DNA of 38,643 bases from Saccoglossus kowalevskii (taxonomy: Eukaryota > Hemichordata > Enteropneusta > Harrimaniidae), in the NCBI RefSeq assembly GCF_000003605.2, contig NW_003156485.1:1-38643 (forward strand), written 5' to 3'. How positions within the stretch are numbered: position 1 is the stretch's first letter; every line of letters starts with the position of its first letter. Below the pieces are notes generated by a model. It saw nothing but the letters and a program-made list of their open reading frames with translations. It did not search any database and was not told the origin of the DNA. Shown piece by piece: positions 1 through 11,824 of this stretch. Made by a program: the position numbers and the translations under genes.

Positions 1-2125
1 ATGTATGCTCACAATTTTCCTCTCTTATTCAAAGTGTCAATGCATCATACAGTTCATATACATGGTCTCACACTACACACTTTTTCAAAGTATAAGTGGC
101 CTCAGATTGCAGTGTTATAGCATTAAGTGTATGCTCCCAATTTTCCTCTCTTATTCAAAGTGTCAATGCATCATGCAGTTAGAGTGCATGGTCTCACACT
201 GCACACTTTTTCAGAGTATAAGTGGCTTCAGATTGCAGTGTTATACCATTAAGTGTATGCTCCCAATTTTCCTCTCTTATTCAAAGTGTCAATGCATCAT
301 GCAGTTAATATACATGGTCTCACACTGCACACTTTTTTAGAGTATAAGTGGCTTCAGATTGCAGTGTTATACCATTAAGTGTATGCTCCCAATTTTCCTC
401 TCTTATTCAAAGTGTCAATGCATCATGCAGTTAATATACATGGTCTCACACTGCACACTTTTTCAGAGTATAAGTGGCCTCAGATTGCAGTGTTATACCA
501 TTAAGTGTATGCTCCCAATTTTCCTCTCTTATTCAAAGTGTCAATGCATCATGCAGTTAGAGTGCATGGTCTCACACTGCACACTTTTCAAAGTATAAGT
601 GGCTTCAGATTGCAGTGTTATACCATTAAGTGTATGCTCCCAATTTTCCTCTCTTATTCAAAGTGTCAATGCATCATGCAGTTAATATACATGGTCTCAC
701 ACTGCACACTTTTCAGAGTATAAGTGGTCTCAGATTGCAGCGTTATACCATTAAGTGTATGCTCCCAATTTTCCTCTCTATTCAAAGTATCAATGTATCA
801 TGCAGTAGAGTGCATGGTCTCACACTGCACACTTTTCAGAGTATAAGTGGCTTCAGATTGCAGTGTTATACCATTAAGTGTATGCTCACAATTCCCTCTC
901 TTATTCAAAGTGTCAATGCATCATGCAGTTAGAGTGCATGGTCTCACACTGCACACTTTTTCAGAGTATAAGTGGCTTCAGATTGCACTGTTATACCATT
1001 AAGTGTATGCTCACAATTTCCCTCTCTTATTCAAAGTGTCAATGCATCATGCAGTTAGAGTGCATGGTCTCACACTGCACACTTTTTCAGAGTACAAGTG
1101 GCCTCAGATTGCAGTGTTATACCATTAAGTGTATGCTCCCAATTTTCCTCTTATTCAAAGTGTCAATGCATCATGCAGTTAATATACATGGTCTCACACT
1201 ACACACTTTTTCAAAGTATAAGTGGCCTCAAATTGCAGTGTTATACCATTAAGTGTATGCTCCCAATTTTCCTCTCTTATTCAAAGTGTCAATGCATCAT
1301 GCAGTTAATATACATGGTCTCACACTGAACACTTTTTCAGAGTATAAGTGGCCTCAGATTGCAGTGTTATACCATTAAGTGTATGCTCCCAATTTTCCTC
1401 TCTTATTCAAAGTGTCAATGCATCATGCAGTTAATATACATGGTCTCACACTGCACACTTTTCAGAGCATAAGTGGCTTCAGATTGCAGTGTTATACCAT
1501 TAAGTGTATGCTCCCAATTTTCCTCTCTTATTCAAAGTGTCAATGCATCATGCAGTTAATATACATGGTCTCACACTGCACACTTTTCAGAGTATAAGTG
1601 GCTTCAGATTGCAGTGTTATACCATTAAGTGTATGCTCCCAATTTTCCTCTCTTATTCAAAGTGTCAATACATCATGCAGTTAATATATATGGTCTCACA
1701 CTGCACACTTTTTCAGAGTATAAGTGGCTTCAGATTGCACTGTTATACCATTAAGTGTATGCTCACAATTTTCCTCTCTTATTCAAATTGTCAATGCATC
1801 ATGCAGTTAATATATATGGTCTCACACTGCACACTTTTTCAGAGTATATGTGGCTTCAGATTGCACTGTTATACCATTAATTGTATGCTCCCAATTTTCC
1901 TCTTTTATTCAAAGTGTCAATGCATCATGCAGTTAGAGTGCATGGTCTCACACTGCACACTTTTTCAGAGTATAAGTGGCTTCAGATTGCAGTTTTATAC
2001 CATTAAGTGTATGCTCCCAATTTTCCTCTCTTATTCAAAGTGTCAATGCATCATGAATTCATGTGCATGGTCTCACACTGCACACTTTTCATAGTATAAG
2101 TGGCTTCAGATTGCACTGTTCTACC

Positions 2126-2755
2126 ATTAAGTGTATGCTCCCAATTTTACTCTCTTATTCAAAGTGTCAGTGCATCATGCAGTTATTATACATGGTCTCA
2201 CACTGCACACTTTTTCAGAGTATAAGTGGCTTCAGATTGCACTGTTCTACCATTAAGTGTATGCTCCCAATTTTCCTCTCTTATTCAAAGTGTCAATGCA
2301 TCATGCAGTTAATATACATGGTCTCACACTGCACACTTTTTCAGAGTATAAGTGGCCTCAGATTGCAGTGTTATACCATGAAGTGTATGCTCACAATTTT
2401 CCTCTCTTATTCAAAGTGTCAATGCATCATGCAGTTAGAGCTCATGGTCTCACACTGCACACTTTTTCAGAGTATAAGTGGCTTCAGATTGCAGTTTTAT
2501 ACCATTAAGTGTATGCTCACAATTTTCCTCTCTTATTCAAAGTGTCAATGCATCATTCTGTTAATATACATGGTCTCACACTGCACACATTTTCAGAGTA
2601 TAAGTGGCTTCAGATTGCAGTGTTATACCATTAAGTGTATGCTCCCAATTTTCCTCTCTTATTCAAAGTGTCAATGCATCATGCAGTTAATATATATGGT
2701 CTCACACTGCACACTTTTTCAGAGTATATGTGGCTTCAGATTGCACTGTTATACC
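2126..2755. repeat. Five-monomer block, copy A of a tandem segmental duplication
   Basis: Five 126-bp monomers in a recognisable order: TTTTACTCTC with GTCAGTGCATC and a TTATTATACA box; an A monomer ending ATACCATGAAG; a TTAGAGCTCA box; a CATCATTCTG monomer; then an A monomer ending in TATATGTGG. The same order recurs at 2881-3638, about 755 bp downstream. The preceding half-monomer (2051-2125) shares TTTCATAGTATAAG and CTGTTCTACC with 2805-2880. The ATACCATGAAG variant removes the TAA that usually closes the second reading frame; this is neutral, since nothing here looks coding. Confidence 0.88.
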
Positions 2756-2880
2756 ATTAATTGTATGCTCCCAATTTTCCTCTTTTATTCAAAGTGTCAA
2801 TGCATCATGAGTTCATGTGCATGGTCTCACACTGCACACTTTTCATAGTATAAGTGGGCTTCAGATTGCACTGTTCTACC

Positions 2881-3638
2881 ATTAAGTGTATGCTCCCCAA
2901 TTTTACTCTCTTATTCAAAGTGTCAGTGCATCATGCAGTTATTATACATGGTCTCACACTGCACACTTTTTCAGAGTATAAGTGGCCTCAGATTGCAGTG
3001 TTATACCATTAAGTGTATGCTCCCAATTTTCCTCTCTTATTCAAAGTGTCAATGCATCATGCAGTTAATATACATGGTCTCACACTGCACACTTTTTCAG
3101 AGTATAAGTGGCCTCAGATTGCACTGTTATACCATGAAGTGTATGCTCCCAATTTTCCTCTGTTATTCAAAGTGTCAATGCATCATGCAGTTAGAGCTCA
3201 TGGTCTCACACTGCACACTTTTTCAGAGTATAAGTGGCTTCAGATTGCAGTTTTATACCATTAAGTGTATGCTCACAATTTTCCTCTCTTATTCAAAGTG
3301 TCAATGCATCATGCAGTTAGAGCTCATGGTCTCACACTGCACACTTTTTCAGAGTATAAGTGGCTTCAGATTGCAGTTTTATACCATTAAGTGTATGCTC
3401 ACAATTTTCCTCTCTTATTCAAAGTGTCAATGCATCATTCTGTTAATATACATGGTCTCACACTGCACACTTTTTCAGAGTATAAGTGGCTTCAGATTGC
3501 AGTGTTATACCATTAAGTGTATGCTCCCAATTTTCCTCTCTTATTCAAAGTGTCAATGCATCATGCAGTTAATATATATGGTCTCACACTGCACACTTTT
3601 TTCAGAGTATATGTGGCTTCAGATTGCAGTGTTATACC
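2881..3638. repeat. Six-monomer block, copy B of the duplication at 2126
   Basis: It repeats the monomer order of 2126-2755, with one extra monomer inserted (3260-3385) that nearly duplicates its left neighbour, including the TTAGAGCTCA box and GCAGTTTTATACC end. It also has single-base gains (CTCCCCAATT near 2893 and six T near 3597). The extra unit is what an unequal exchange of one monomer after the block duplication would leave. Confidence 0.87.
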
Positions 3639-3763
3639 ATTAAGTGTATGCTCCCAATTTTCCTCTCTTATTCAAGTGTCAATGCATCATGCAGTTAGAG
3701 TGCATGGTCTCACACTGCACACTTTTTCAGAGTATAAGTGGCCTCAGATTGCACTGTTATACC

Positions 3764-4138
3764 ATTAAGTGTATGCTTCCAATTTTCCTCTCTTATTCAA
3801 AGTGTCAATGCATCATGCAGTTAATATACATGGTCTTACAGTGCACACTTTTCAGAGTATAAGTGGCCTCAGATTGCAGTGTTATACCATTAAGTGTATG
3901 CTTCCAATTTTCCTCTCTTATTCAAAGTGTCAATGCATCATGCAGTTAATATACATGGTCTCACACTGCACACTTTTCAGAGTATAAGTGGCCTCAGATT
4001 GCACTGTTATACCATTAAGTGTATGCTTCCAATTTTCCTCTCTTATTCAAAGTGTCAATGCATCATGCAGTTAATATACATGGTCTCACACTGCACACTT
4101 TTCAGAGTATAAGTGGCCTCAGATTGCACTGTTATACC
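3764..4138. repeat. Run of three 125-bp monomers sharing GCTTCC
   Basis: Three adjacent four-T monomers carry GCTTCCAATT instead of GCTCCCAATT, a substitution seen only sporadically elsewhere. The first also has GTCTTACAGTGCAC; the other two have the common GTCTCACACTGCAC. Adjacent sharing of a rare base points to local amplification of one monomer. Confidence 0.8.
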
Positions 4139-6015
4139 ATTAAGTGTATGCTCCCAATTTTCCTCTCTTATTCAAAGTGTCAATGCATCATGCAGTTAAT
4201 ATACATGGTCTCACACTGCACACTTTTTCAGAGTATAAGTGGCTTCAGATTGCAGTGTTATACCATTAAGTGTATGCTCCCAATTTTCCTCTCTTATTCA
4301 AAGTGTCAATGCATCATGCAGTTAATATACATGGTCTCACACTGCACACTTTTTCAGAGTATAAGTGGCTTCAGATTGCAGTGTTATACCATTAAGTGTA
4401 TGCTCCCAATTTTCCTCTCTTATTCAAAGTGTCAATGCATCATGCAGTTAAAATACATGGTCTCACACTGCACACTTTTCAGAGTATAAGTGGCCTTAGA
4501 TTGCACTGTTATACCATTAAGTGTATGCTCACAATTTTCCTCTCTTATTCAAAGTGTCAATGCATCATGCAGTTAGAGTGCATGGTCTCACACTGCACAC
4601 TTTTTCAGAGTATAAGTGGCTTCAGATTGCAGTGTTATACCATTAAGTGTATGCTCCCAATTTTCCTCTCTTATTCAAAGTGTCAATGCATCATACAGTT
4701 AATATACATGGTCTCACACTGCACACTTTTCAGAGTATAAGTGGCTTCAGATTGCACTGTTATACCATTAAGTGTATGCTCCCAATTTTCCTCTCTTACT
4801 CAAAGTGTCAATGCATCATGCAGTTAATATACATGGTCTTACAGTGCACACTTTTTCAGAGTATAAGTGGCTTCAGATTGCAGTGTTATACCATTAAGTG
4901 TATGCTCCCAATTTTCCTCTCTTATTCAAAGTGTCAATGCATCATGCAGTTAATATACATGGTCTCACACTGCACACTTTTCAGAGTATAAGTGGCTTCA
5001 GATTGCACAGTTATACCATTAAGTGTATGCTCCCCAATTTTCCTCTCTTACTCAAAGTGTCAATGCATCATACAGTTAATATACATGGTCTCACACTGCA
5101 CACTTTTCAGAGTATAAGTGGCTTCAGATGCAGTGTTATACCATTAAGTGTATGCTCACAATTTTCCTCTCTATTCAAAGTGTCAATGCATCATGCAGTT
5201 AATATCCATGGTCTTACAGTGCACACTTTCAGAGTATAAGTGGCTTCAGATTGCAGTATTATACCATTAAGTGTATGCTCCCAATTTTCCTCTCTTACTC
5301 AAAGTGTCAATGCATCATGCAGTTAATACACATGGTCTCACACTGCACACTTTTTCAGAGTATAAGTGGCCTCAGATTGCAGTGTTATACCATTAAGTGT
5401 ATGTTCCCAATTTTCCTCTTATTCAAAGTGTCAATGCATAATGCAGTTAATATACATGGTCTCACACTGCACACTTTTCAGAGTATAAGTGGCTTCAGAT
5501 TGCAGTGTTATACCATTAAGTGTATGCTCCCAATTTTCCTCTCTTATTCAAAGTGTCAATGCATCATGCAGTTAATATACATGGTCTCACACTGCACACT
5601 TTTTCAGAGTATAAGTGGCTTCAGATTGCACTGTTATACCATTAAGTGTATGCTCCCAATTTTCCTCTCTTACTCAAAGTGTCAATGCATCATGCAGTTA
5701 ATACACATGGTCTCACACTGCACACTTTTCAGAGTATAAGTGGCTTCAGATTGCAGTGTTATACCATTAAGTGTATGTTCCCAATTTTCCTCTCTTATTC
5801 AAAGTGTCAATGCATCATGCAGTTAATATACATGGTCTCACACTGCACACTTTTCAGAGTATAAGTGGCTTCAGATTGCAGTGTTATACCATTAAGTGTA
5901 TGCTCCCAATTTTCCTCTCTTATTCAAAGTGTCAATGCATCATGCAGTTAATATACATGGTCTCACACTGCACACTTTTCAGAGTATAAGTGGCTTCAGA
6001 TTGCAGTGTTATACC

Positions 6016-6141
6016 ATTAAGTGTATGCTCCCAATTTTCCTCTCTTATTCAAAGTGTCAATGCATCATGCAGTTAATATACATGGTCTCACACTGCACAC
6101 TTTTTCAGAGTATAAGTGGCTTCAGATTGCAGTGTTATACC
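6016..6141. repeat. Reference 126-bp monomer (type A, five-T form)
   Basis: This copy matches the most common base at every position I compared and serves as the phase reference: position 1 is the A of ATTAAGTG and position 126 the last C of TTATACC. It has 20 G and 27 C (37% GC) and no CpG. Notable parts are a pyrimidine tract at 20-30, an 11-bp dyad TGCATCATGCA at 46-56, the variable box at 58-67, ACACTGCA at 75-82, a T run at 86-90 whose length sets the 125/126 forms, GTATAA at 95-100, and TGCAGTGT at 113-120, which is the reverse complement of 75-82. It contains ATGCAT (NsiI) once, a site kept in nearly every monomer. Confidence 0.95.
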
Positions 6142-7144
6142 ATTAAGTGTATGCTCACAATTTTCCTCTCTTATTCAAAGTGTCAATGCATCATGCAGTT
6201 AATATACATGGTCTCACACTGCACACTTTTTCAGAGTATAAGTGGCTTCAGATTGCAGTGTTATACCATTAAGTGTATGCTCCCAATTTTCCTCTCTTAT
6301 TCAAAGTGTCAATGCATCATGCAGTTAGAGTGCATGGTCTTACACTGCACACTTTTCAGAATATAAGTGGCTTCAAATTGCAGTGTTATACCACTAAGTG
6401 TATGCTCCCAATTTTCCTCTCTTATTCAAAGTGTCAATGCATCATGCAGTTCATGTGCATGGTCTCACACTGCACACTTTTCAGAGTATAAGTGGCCTCA
6501 GATTGCAGTGTTATACCATTAAGTGTATGCTCCCAATTTTCCTCTCTTATTCAAAGTGTCAATGCATCATGCAGTTAATATGCATGGTCTCACACTGCAC
6601 ACTTTTCAGAGTATAAGTGGCCTCAGATTGCAGTGTTATACCATTAAGTGTATGCTCCCAATTTTCCTCTCTTATTCAAAGTGTCAATGCATCATGCAGT
6701 TAATATGCATGGTCTCACACTGCACACTTTTCAGAGTATAAGTGGCTTCAGATTGCAGTGTTATACCATTAAGTGTATGCTCCCAATTTTCCTCTCTTAT
6801 TCAAAGTGTCAATGCATCATGCAGTTAATATACATGGTCTCACACTGCACACTTTTTCAGAGTATAAGTGGCTTCAGATTGCACTGTTATACCATTAAGT
6901 GTATGCTCTCAATTTTCCTCTCTTATTCAAAGTGTCAATGCATCATGCAGTTAATATACATGGTCTCACACTGCACACTTTTTCAGAGTACAAGTGGCCT
7001 CAGATTGCAGTGTTATACCATTAAGTGTATGCTCCCAATTTTCCTCTCTTATTCAAAGTGTCAATGCATCATGCAGTTAATATACATGGTCTCACACTGC
7101 ACACTTTTCAGAGTATAAGTGGCTTCAGATTGCCCTGTTATACC

Positions 7145-7398
7145 ATTAAGTGTATGCTCCCAATTTTCCTCTCTTATTCAAAGTGTCAATGCATCATGCA
7201 GTTAATATACATGGTCTCACACTGCACACTTTTCAGAGTATAAGTGGCTTCAGATTGCAATGTTATACCATTATTAAGTGTATGCTCCCAATTTTCCTCT
7301 CTTATTCAAAGTGTCAATGCGTCATGCAGTTAATATACATGGTCTCACACTGCACACGTTTTCAGAGTATAATTGGCTTCAGATTGCAGTGTTATACC
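7145..7398. repeat. CpG-marked two-monomer module, copy 1
   Basis: The first monomer ends in GCAATGTTATACC and is followed by an extra ATT (ATTATTAAG). The second carries three linked changes: ATGCGTCATG, CACACGTTTTCAG and GTATAATTGGC. This linked set recurs at 8026-8279 and 11571-11824. Two of the three changes create CpG, otherwise nearly absent from the array, so the module is easy to trace. It is preceded by a monomer ending GATTGCCCTG, as is copy 2. Confidence 0.88.
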
Positions 7399-8025
7399 AT
7401 TAAGTGTATGCTCCCAATTTTCCTCTCTTATTCAAAGTGTCAATGCATCATGCAGTTAATATACATGGTCTCACACTGCACACTTTTTAGAGTATAAGTG
7501 GCCTCAGATTGCAGTGTTATACCATTAAGTGTATGCTCCCAATTTTCCTCTCTTATTCAAAGTGTCAATGCATCATGCAGTTCATGTGCATGGTCTCACA
7601 CTGCACACTTTTCAGAGTATAAGTGGCTTCAGATTGCAGTGTTATACCATTAAGTGTATGCTCCCAATTTTCCTCTCTTATTCAAAGTGTCAATGCATCA
7701 TGCAGTTAATATACATGGTCTCACATTGCACACTTTTTCAGAGTATAAGTGGCTTCAGATTGCAGTGTTATACCATTAAGTGTAAGCTCACAATTTTCCT
7801 CTCTTATTCAAAGTGTCAATGCATCATGCAGTTAATATACATGGTCTCACATTGCACACTTTTTCAGAGTATAAGTGGCCTCAGATTGCAGTGTTATACC
7901 ATTAAGTGTATGCTCCCAATTTTCCTCTTTTATTCAAAGTGTCAATGCATCATGCAGTTAATATACATGGTCTCACACTGCACACTTTTCAGAGTATAAG
8001 TGGCTTCAGATTGCCCTGTTATACC

Positions 8026-8279
8026 ATTAAGTGTATGCTCCCAATTTTCCTCTCTTATTCAAAGTGTCAATGCATCATGCAGTTAATATACATGGTCTCA
8101 CACTGCACACTTTTCAGAGTATAAGTGGCTTCAGATTGCAATGTTATACCATTATTAAGTGTATGCTCCCAATTTTCCTCTCTTATTCAAAGTGTCAATG
8201 CGTCATGCAGTTAATATACATGGTCTCACACTGCACACGTTTTCAGAGTATAATTGGCTTCAGATTGCAGTGTTATACC
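8026..8279. repeat. CpG-marked two-monomer module, copy 2
   Basis: It lies 881 bp (seven monomers) after copy 1, with the same linked changes and the same GATTGCCCTG end on the preceding monomer. After it an additional A monomer with GCAGTATTATACC appears (about 8280-8405) before the pattern shared with 7524 onward resumes, so the downstream offset grows to eight monomers (1,007 bp). Confidence 0.88.
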
Positions 8280-8883
8280 ATTAAGTGTATGCTCACAATT
8301 TTCCTCTCTTATTCAAAGTGTCAATGCATCATGCAGTTAATATACATGGTCTCACACTGCACACTTTTTCAGAGTATAAGTGGCCTCAGATTGCAGTATT
8401 ATACCATTAAGTGTATGCTCCCAATTTTCCTCTCTTATTCAAAGTGTCAATGCATCATGCAGTTAATATACATGGTCTCACACTGCACACTTTTCAGAGT
8501 ATAAGTGGCCTCAGATTGCAGTGTTATACCATTAAGTGTATGCTCCCAATTTTCCTCTCTTATTCAAAGTGTCAATGCATCATGCAGTTCATGTGCATGG
8601 TCTCACACTGCACACTTTTCAGAGTATAAGTGGCTTCAGATTGCAGTGTTATACCATTAAGTGTATGCTCCCAATTTTCCTCTCTTATTCAAAGTGTCAA
8701 TGCATCATGCAGTTAATATACATGGTCTCACATTGCACACTTTTTCAGAGTATAAGTGGCTTCAGATTGCAGTGTTATACCATTAAGTGTAAGCTCACAA
8801 TTTTCCTCTCTTATTCAAAGTGTCAATGCATCATGCAGTTCATGTGCATGGTCTCACACTGCACACTTTTTCAGAGTATAAGT

Positions 8884-9050
8884 CATAAAGTGGCCTCAGA
8901 TTGCAGTGTTATACCATTAAGTGTATGCTCCCAATTTTCCTCTTATTCAAAGTGTCAATGCATCATGCAGTTAATATACATGGTCTCACACTACACACTT
9001 TTTCAAAGTATAAGTCATAAAGTGGCCTCAGATTGCAGTGTTATACCATT
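8884..9050. repeat. Module with two 8-bp CATAAAGT insertions, copy 1
   Basis: Two successive monomers carry the insertion CATAAAGT after GTATAAGT (8884-8891 and 9016-9023), and the second ends with an extra ATT before ATTAAG (9048-9050). The monomer between is the 124-bp form (TTCCTCTTATTC) with CACTACACAC and TTTTTCAAAG. The insertion may be an imperfect duplication of the adjoining ATAAGT. The whole 167-bp module recurs without visible change at 12933 and 14080. Confidence 0.92.
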
Positions 9051-9804
9051 ATTAAGTGTATGCTCCCAATTTTCCTCTCTTATTCAAAGTGTCAATGCAT
9101 CATGCAGTTAATATACATGGTCTCACACTGCACACTTTTCAGAGTATAAGTGGCCTCAGATTGCAGTGTTATACCATTAAGTGTATGCTCCCAATTTTCC
9201 TCTCTTATTCAAAGTGTCAATGCATAATGCAGTTAGAGTGCATGGTCTCACACTGCACACTTTTCAGAGTATAAGTGGCCTCAGATTGCAGTGTTATACC
9301 ATTAAGTGTATGCTCCCAATTTTCCTCTCTCATTCAAAGTGTCAATGCATCATGCAGTTAATATACATGGTCTCACACTGCACACTTTTTCAGAGTATAA
9401 GTGGCCTCAGATTGCAGTGTTATACCATTAAGTGTATGCTTCCAATTTTCCTCTCTTATTCAAAGTGTCAATGCATCATGCAGTTAATATACATGGTCTC
9501 ACACTGCACACTTTTTCAGAGTATAAGTGGCCTCAGATTGCAGTGTTATACCATTAAGTGTATGCTCCCAATTTTCCTCTCTTATTCAAAGTGTCAATGC
9601 ATCATGCAGTTAATATACATGATCTCACACTGCACACTTTTTCAGAGTATAAGTGGCCTCAGATTGCAGTGTTATACCATTAAGTGTATGCTCCCAATTT
9701 TCCTCTCTTATTCAAAGTGTCAATGCATCATGCAGTTAATATACATGGTCTCACACTGCACACTTTTTCAGAGTATAAGTGGCCTCAGATTGCAGTGTTA
9801 TACC

Positions 9805-10057
9805 ATTAAGTGTATGCTCCCAATTTTCCTCTCTTATTCAAATGTGTCAATGCATCATGTAGTTAGAGTGCATGGTCTCACACTGCACACTTTTTCAGAG
9901 TATAAGTGGCTTCAGATTGCAGTGTTATACCATTAAGTGTATGCTCCCAATTTTCCTCTCTTATTCAAAGTGTCAATGCATCATGCAGTTAATATACATG
10001 GTCTCACACTACACACTTTTTCAAAGTATAAGTGGCCTCAGATTGCAGTGTTATACC
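9805..10057. repeat. Two-monomer block duplicated in tandem, copy 1
   Basis: This is a pair made of a G monomer with CATCATGTAG and an A monomer with CACTACACAC and TTTTTCAAAG, followed directly by a second pair at 10058-10309. A single-base gain (TTCAAATGTGTC near 9840) makes this copy 253 bp. The TGTAG variant appears only in these two places. Confidence 0.85.
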
Positions 10058-10309
10058 ATTAAGTGTATGCTCCCAATTTTCCTCTCTTATTCAAAGTGTC
10101 AATGCATCATGTAGTTAGAGTGCATGGTCTCACACTGCACACTTTTTCAGAGTATAAGTGGCTTCAGATTGCAGTGTTATACCATTAAGTGTATGCTCCC
10201 AATTTTCCTCTCTTATTCAAAGTGTCAATGCATCATGCAGTTAATATACATGGTCTCACACTACACACTTTTTCAAAGTATAAGTGGCCTCAGATTGCAG
10301 TGTTATACC
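10058..10309. repeat. Two-monomer block duplicated in tandem, copy 2
   Basis: It repeats 9805-10057 without the single-base gain, giving 252 bp. The rare CATCATGTAG is at 10104-10113. It is followed by an A monomer with CACACTGAACAC, a form also present near 1324, 12532 and 12656. Confidence 0.85.
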
Positions 10310-11185
10310 ATTAAGTGTATGCTCCCAATTTTCCTCTCTTATTCAAAGTGTCAATGCATCATGCAGTTAATATACATGGTCTCACACTGAACACTTTTTC
10401 AGAGTATAAGTGGCCTCAGATTGCAGTGTTATACCATTAAGTGTATGCTCACAATTTTCCTCTCTTATTCAAAGTGTCAATGCATCATGCAGTTAGAGTG
10501 CATGGTCTCACACTGCACACTTTTCAGAGTATAAGTGGCTTCAGATTGCAGTGTTATACCATTAAGTGTATGCTCCCAATTTTCCTCTCTTATTCAAAGT
10601 GTCAATGCATTATGCAGTTAATATACATGGTCTCACACTGCACACTTTTCAGAGTATAAGTGGCTTCAGATTGCAGTGTTATACCATTAAGTGTATGCTC
10701 CCAATTTTCCTCTCTTATTCAAAGTGTCAATGCATCATGCAGTTCATGTGCATGGTCTCACACTGCACACTTTTTCAGAGTATAAGTGGCCTCAGATTGC
10801 AGTGTTATACCATTAAGTGTATGCTCCCAATTTTCCTCTCTTATTCAAAGTGTCAATGCATCATGCAGTTCATGTGCATGGTCTCACACTGCACACTTTT
10901 CAGAGTATAAGTGGCTTCAGATTGCAGTGTTATACCATTAAGTGTATGCTCCCAATTTTCCTCTCTTATTCAAAGTGTCAATGCATCATGCAGTTAATAT
11001 ACATGGTCTCACATTGCACACTTTTTCAGAGTATAAGTGGCTTCAGATTGCAGTGTTATACCATTAAGTGTAAGCTCACAATTTTCCTCTCTTATTCAAA
11101 GTGTCAATGCATCATGCAGTTAATATACATGGTCTCACATTGCACACTTTTTCAGAGTATAAGTGGCTTCAGATTGCAGTGTTAT

Positions 11186-11191
11186 TATAAA
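11186..11191. repeat. 6-bp TATAAA insertion, first of eight in the window
   Basis: The common GTTATACC becomes GTTATTATAAAACC. The other insertions are at 19635-19640, 23538-23543, 23794-23799, 24680-24685, 27574-27579 (as TACAAA), 30723-30728 and 36125-36130. Seven of the eight are followed by a CTCAC monomer, the exception being 23538, so they probably descend from one event. None occurs before 11 kb. Confidence 0.88.
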
Positions 11192-11570
11192 ACCATTAAG
11201 TGTATGCTCACAATTTTCCTCTCTTATTCAAAGTGTCAATGCATCATGCAGTTCATGTGCATGGTCTCACACTGCACACTTTTTCAGAGTATAAGTGGCC
11301 TCAGATTGCAGTGTTATACCATTAAGTGTATGCTCCCAATTTTCCTCTCTTATTCAAAGTGTCAATGCATCATGCAGTTAATATACATGGTCTCACATTG
11401 CACACTTTTTCAGAGTATAAGTGGCTTCAGATTGCAGTGTTATACCATTAAGTGTAAGCTCACAATTTTCTCTCTTATTCAAAGTGTCAATGCATCATGC
11501 AGTTAGAGTGCATGGTCTCACACTGCACACTTTTCAGAGTATAAGTGGCTTCAGATTGCAGTGTTATACC

Positions 11571-11824
11571 ATTAAGTGTATGCTCCCAATTTTCCTCTCT
11601 TACTCAAAGTGTCAATGCATCATGCAGTTAATATACATGGTCTCACACTGCACACTTTTCAGAGTATAAGTGGCTTCAGATTGCAATGTTATACCATTAT
11701 TAAGTGTATGCTCCCAATTTTCCTCTCTTATTCAAAGTGTCAATGCGTCATGCAGTTAATATACATGGTCTCACACTGCACACGTTTTCAGAGTATAATT
11801 GGCTTCAGATTGCAGTGTTATACC
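11571..11824. repeat. CpG-marked two-monomer module, copy 3
   Basis: The same pair is found 3.5 kb downstream of copy 2, with one visible difference (CTTACTCAAAG for CTTATTCAAAG in the first monomer). The monomer before it lacks the GATTGCCCTG end. The following A monomer with GCAGTATTATACC matches the flank of copy 2, so copies 2 and 3 share more flank on the right than either shares with copy 1. Confidence 0.86.

Noticed and set aside
2055-2060. GAATTC at 2055 as a cloning junction or vector scar
   Set aside because: The surrounding sequence stays in monomer phase and matches the GAGTTC copies at 2805-2815 and 38447-38455; a single A/G substitution explains it.
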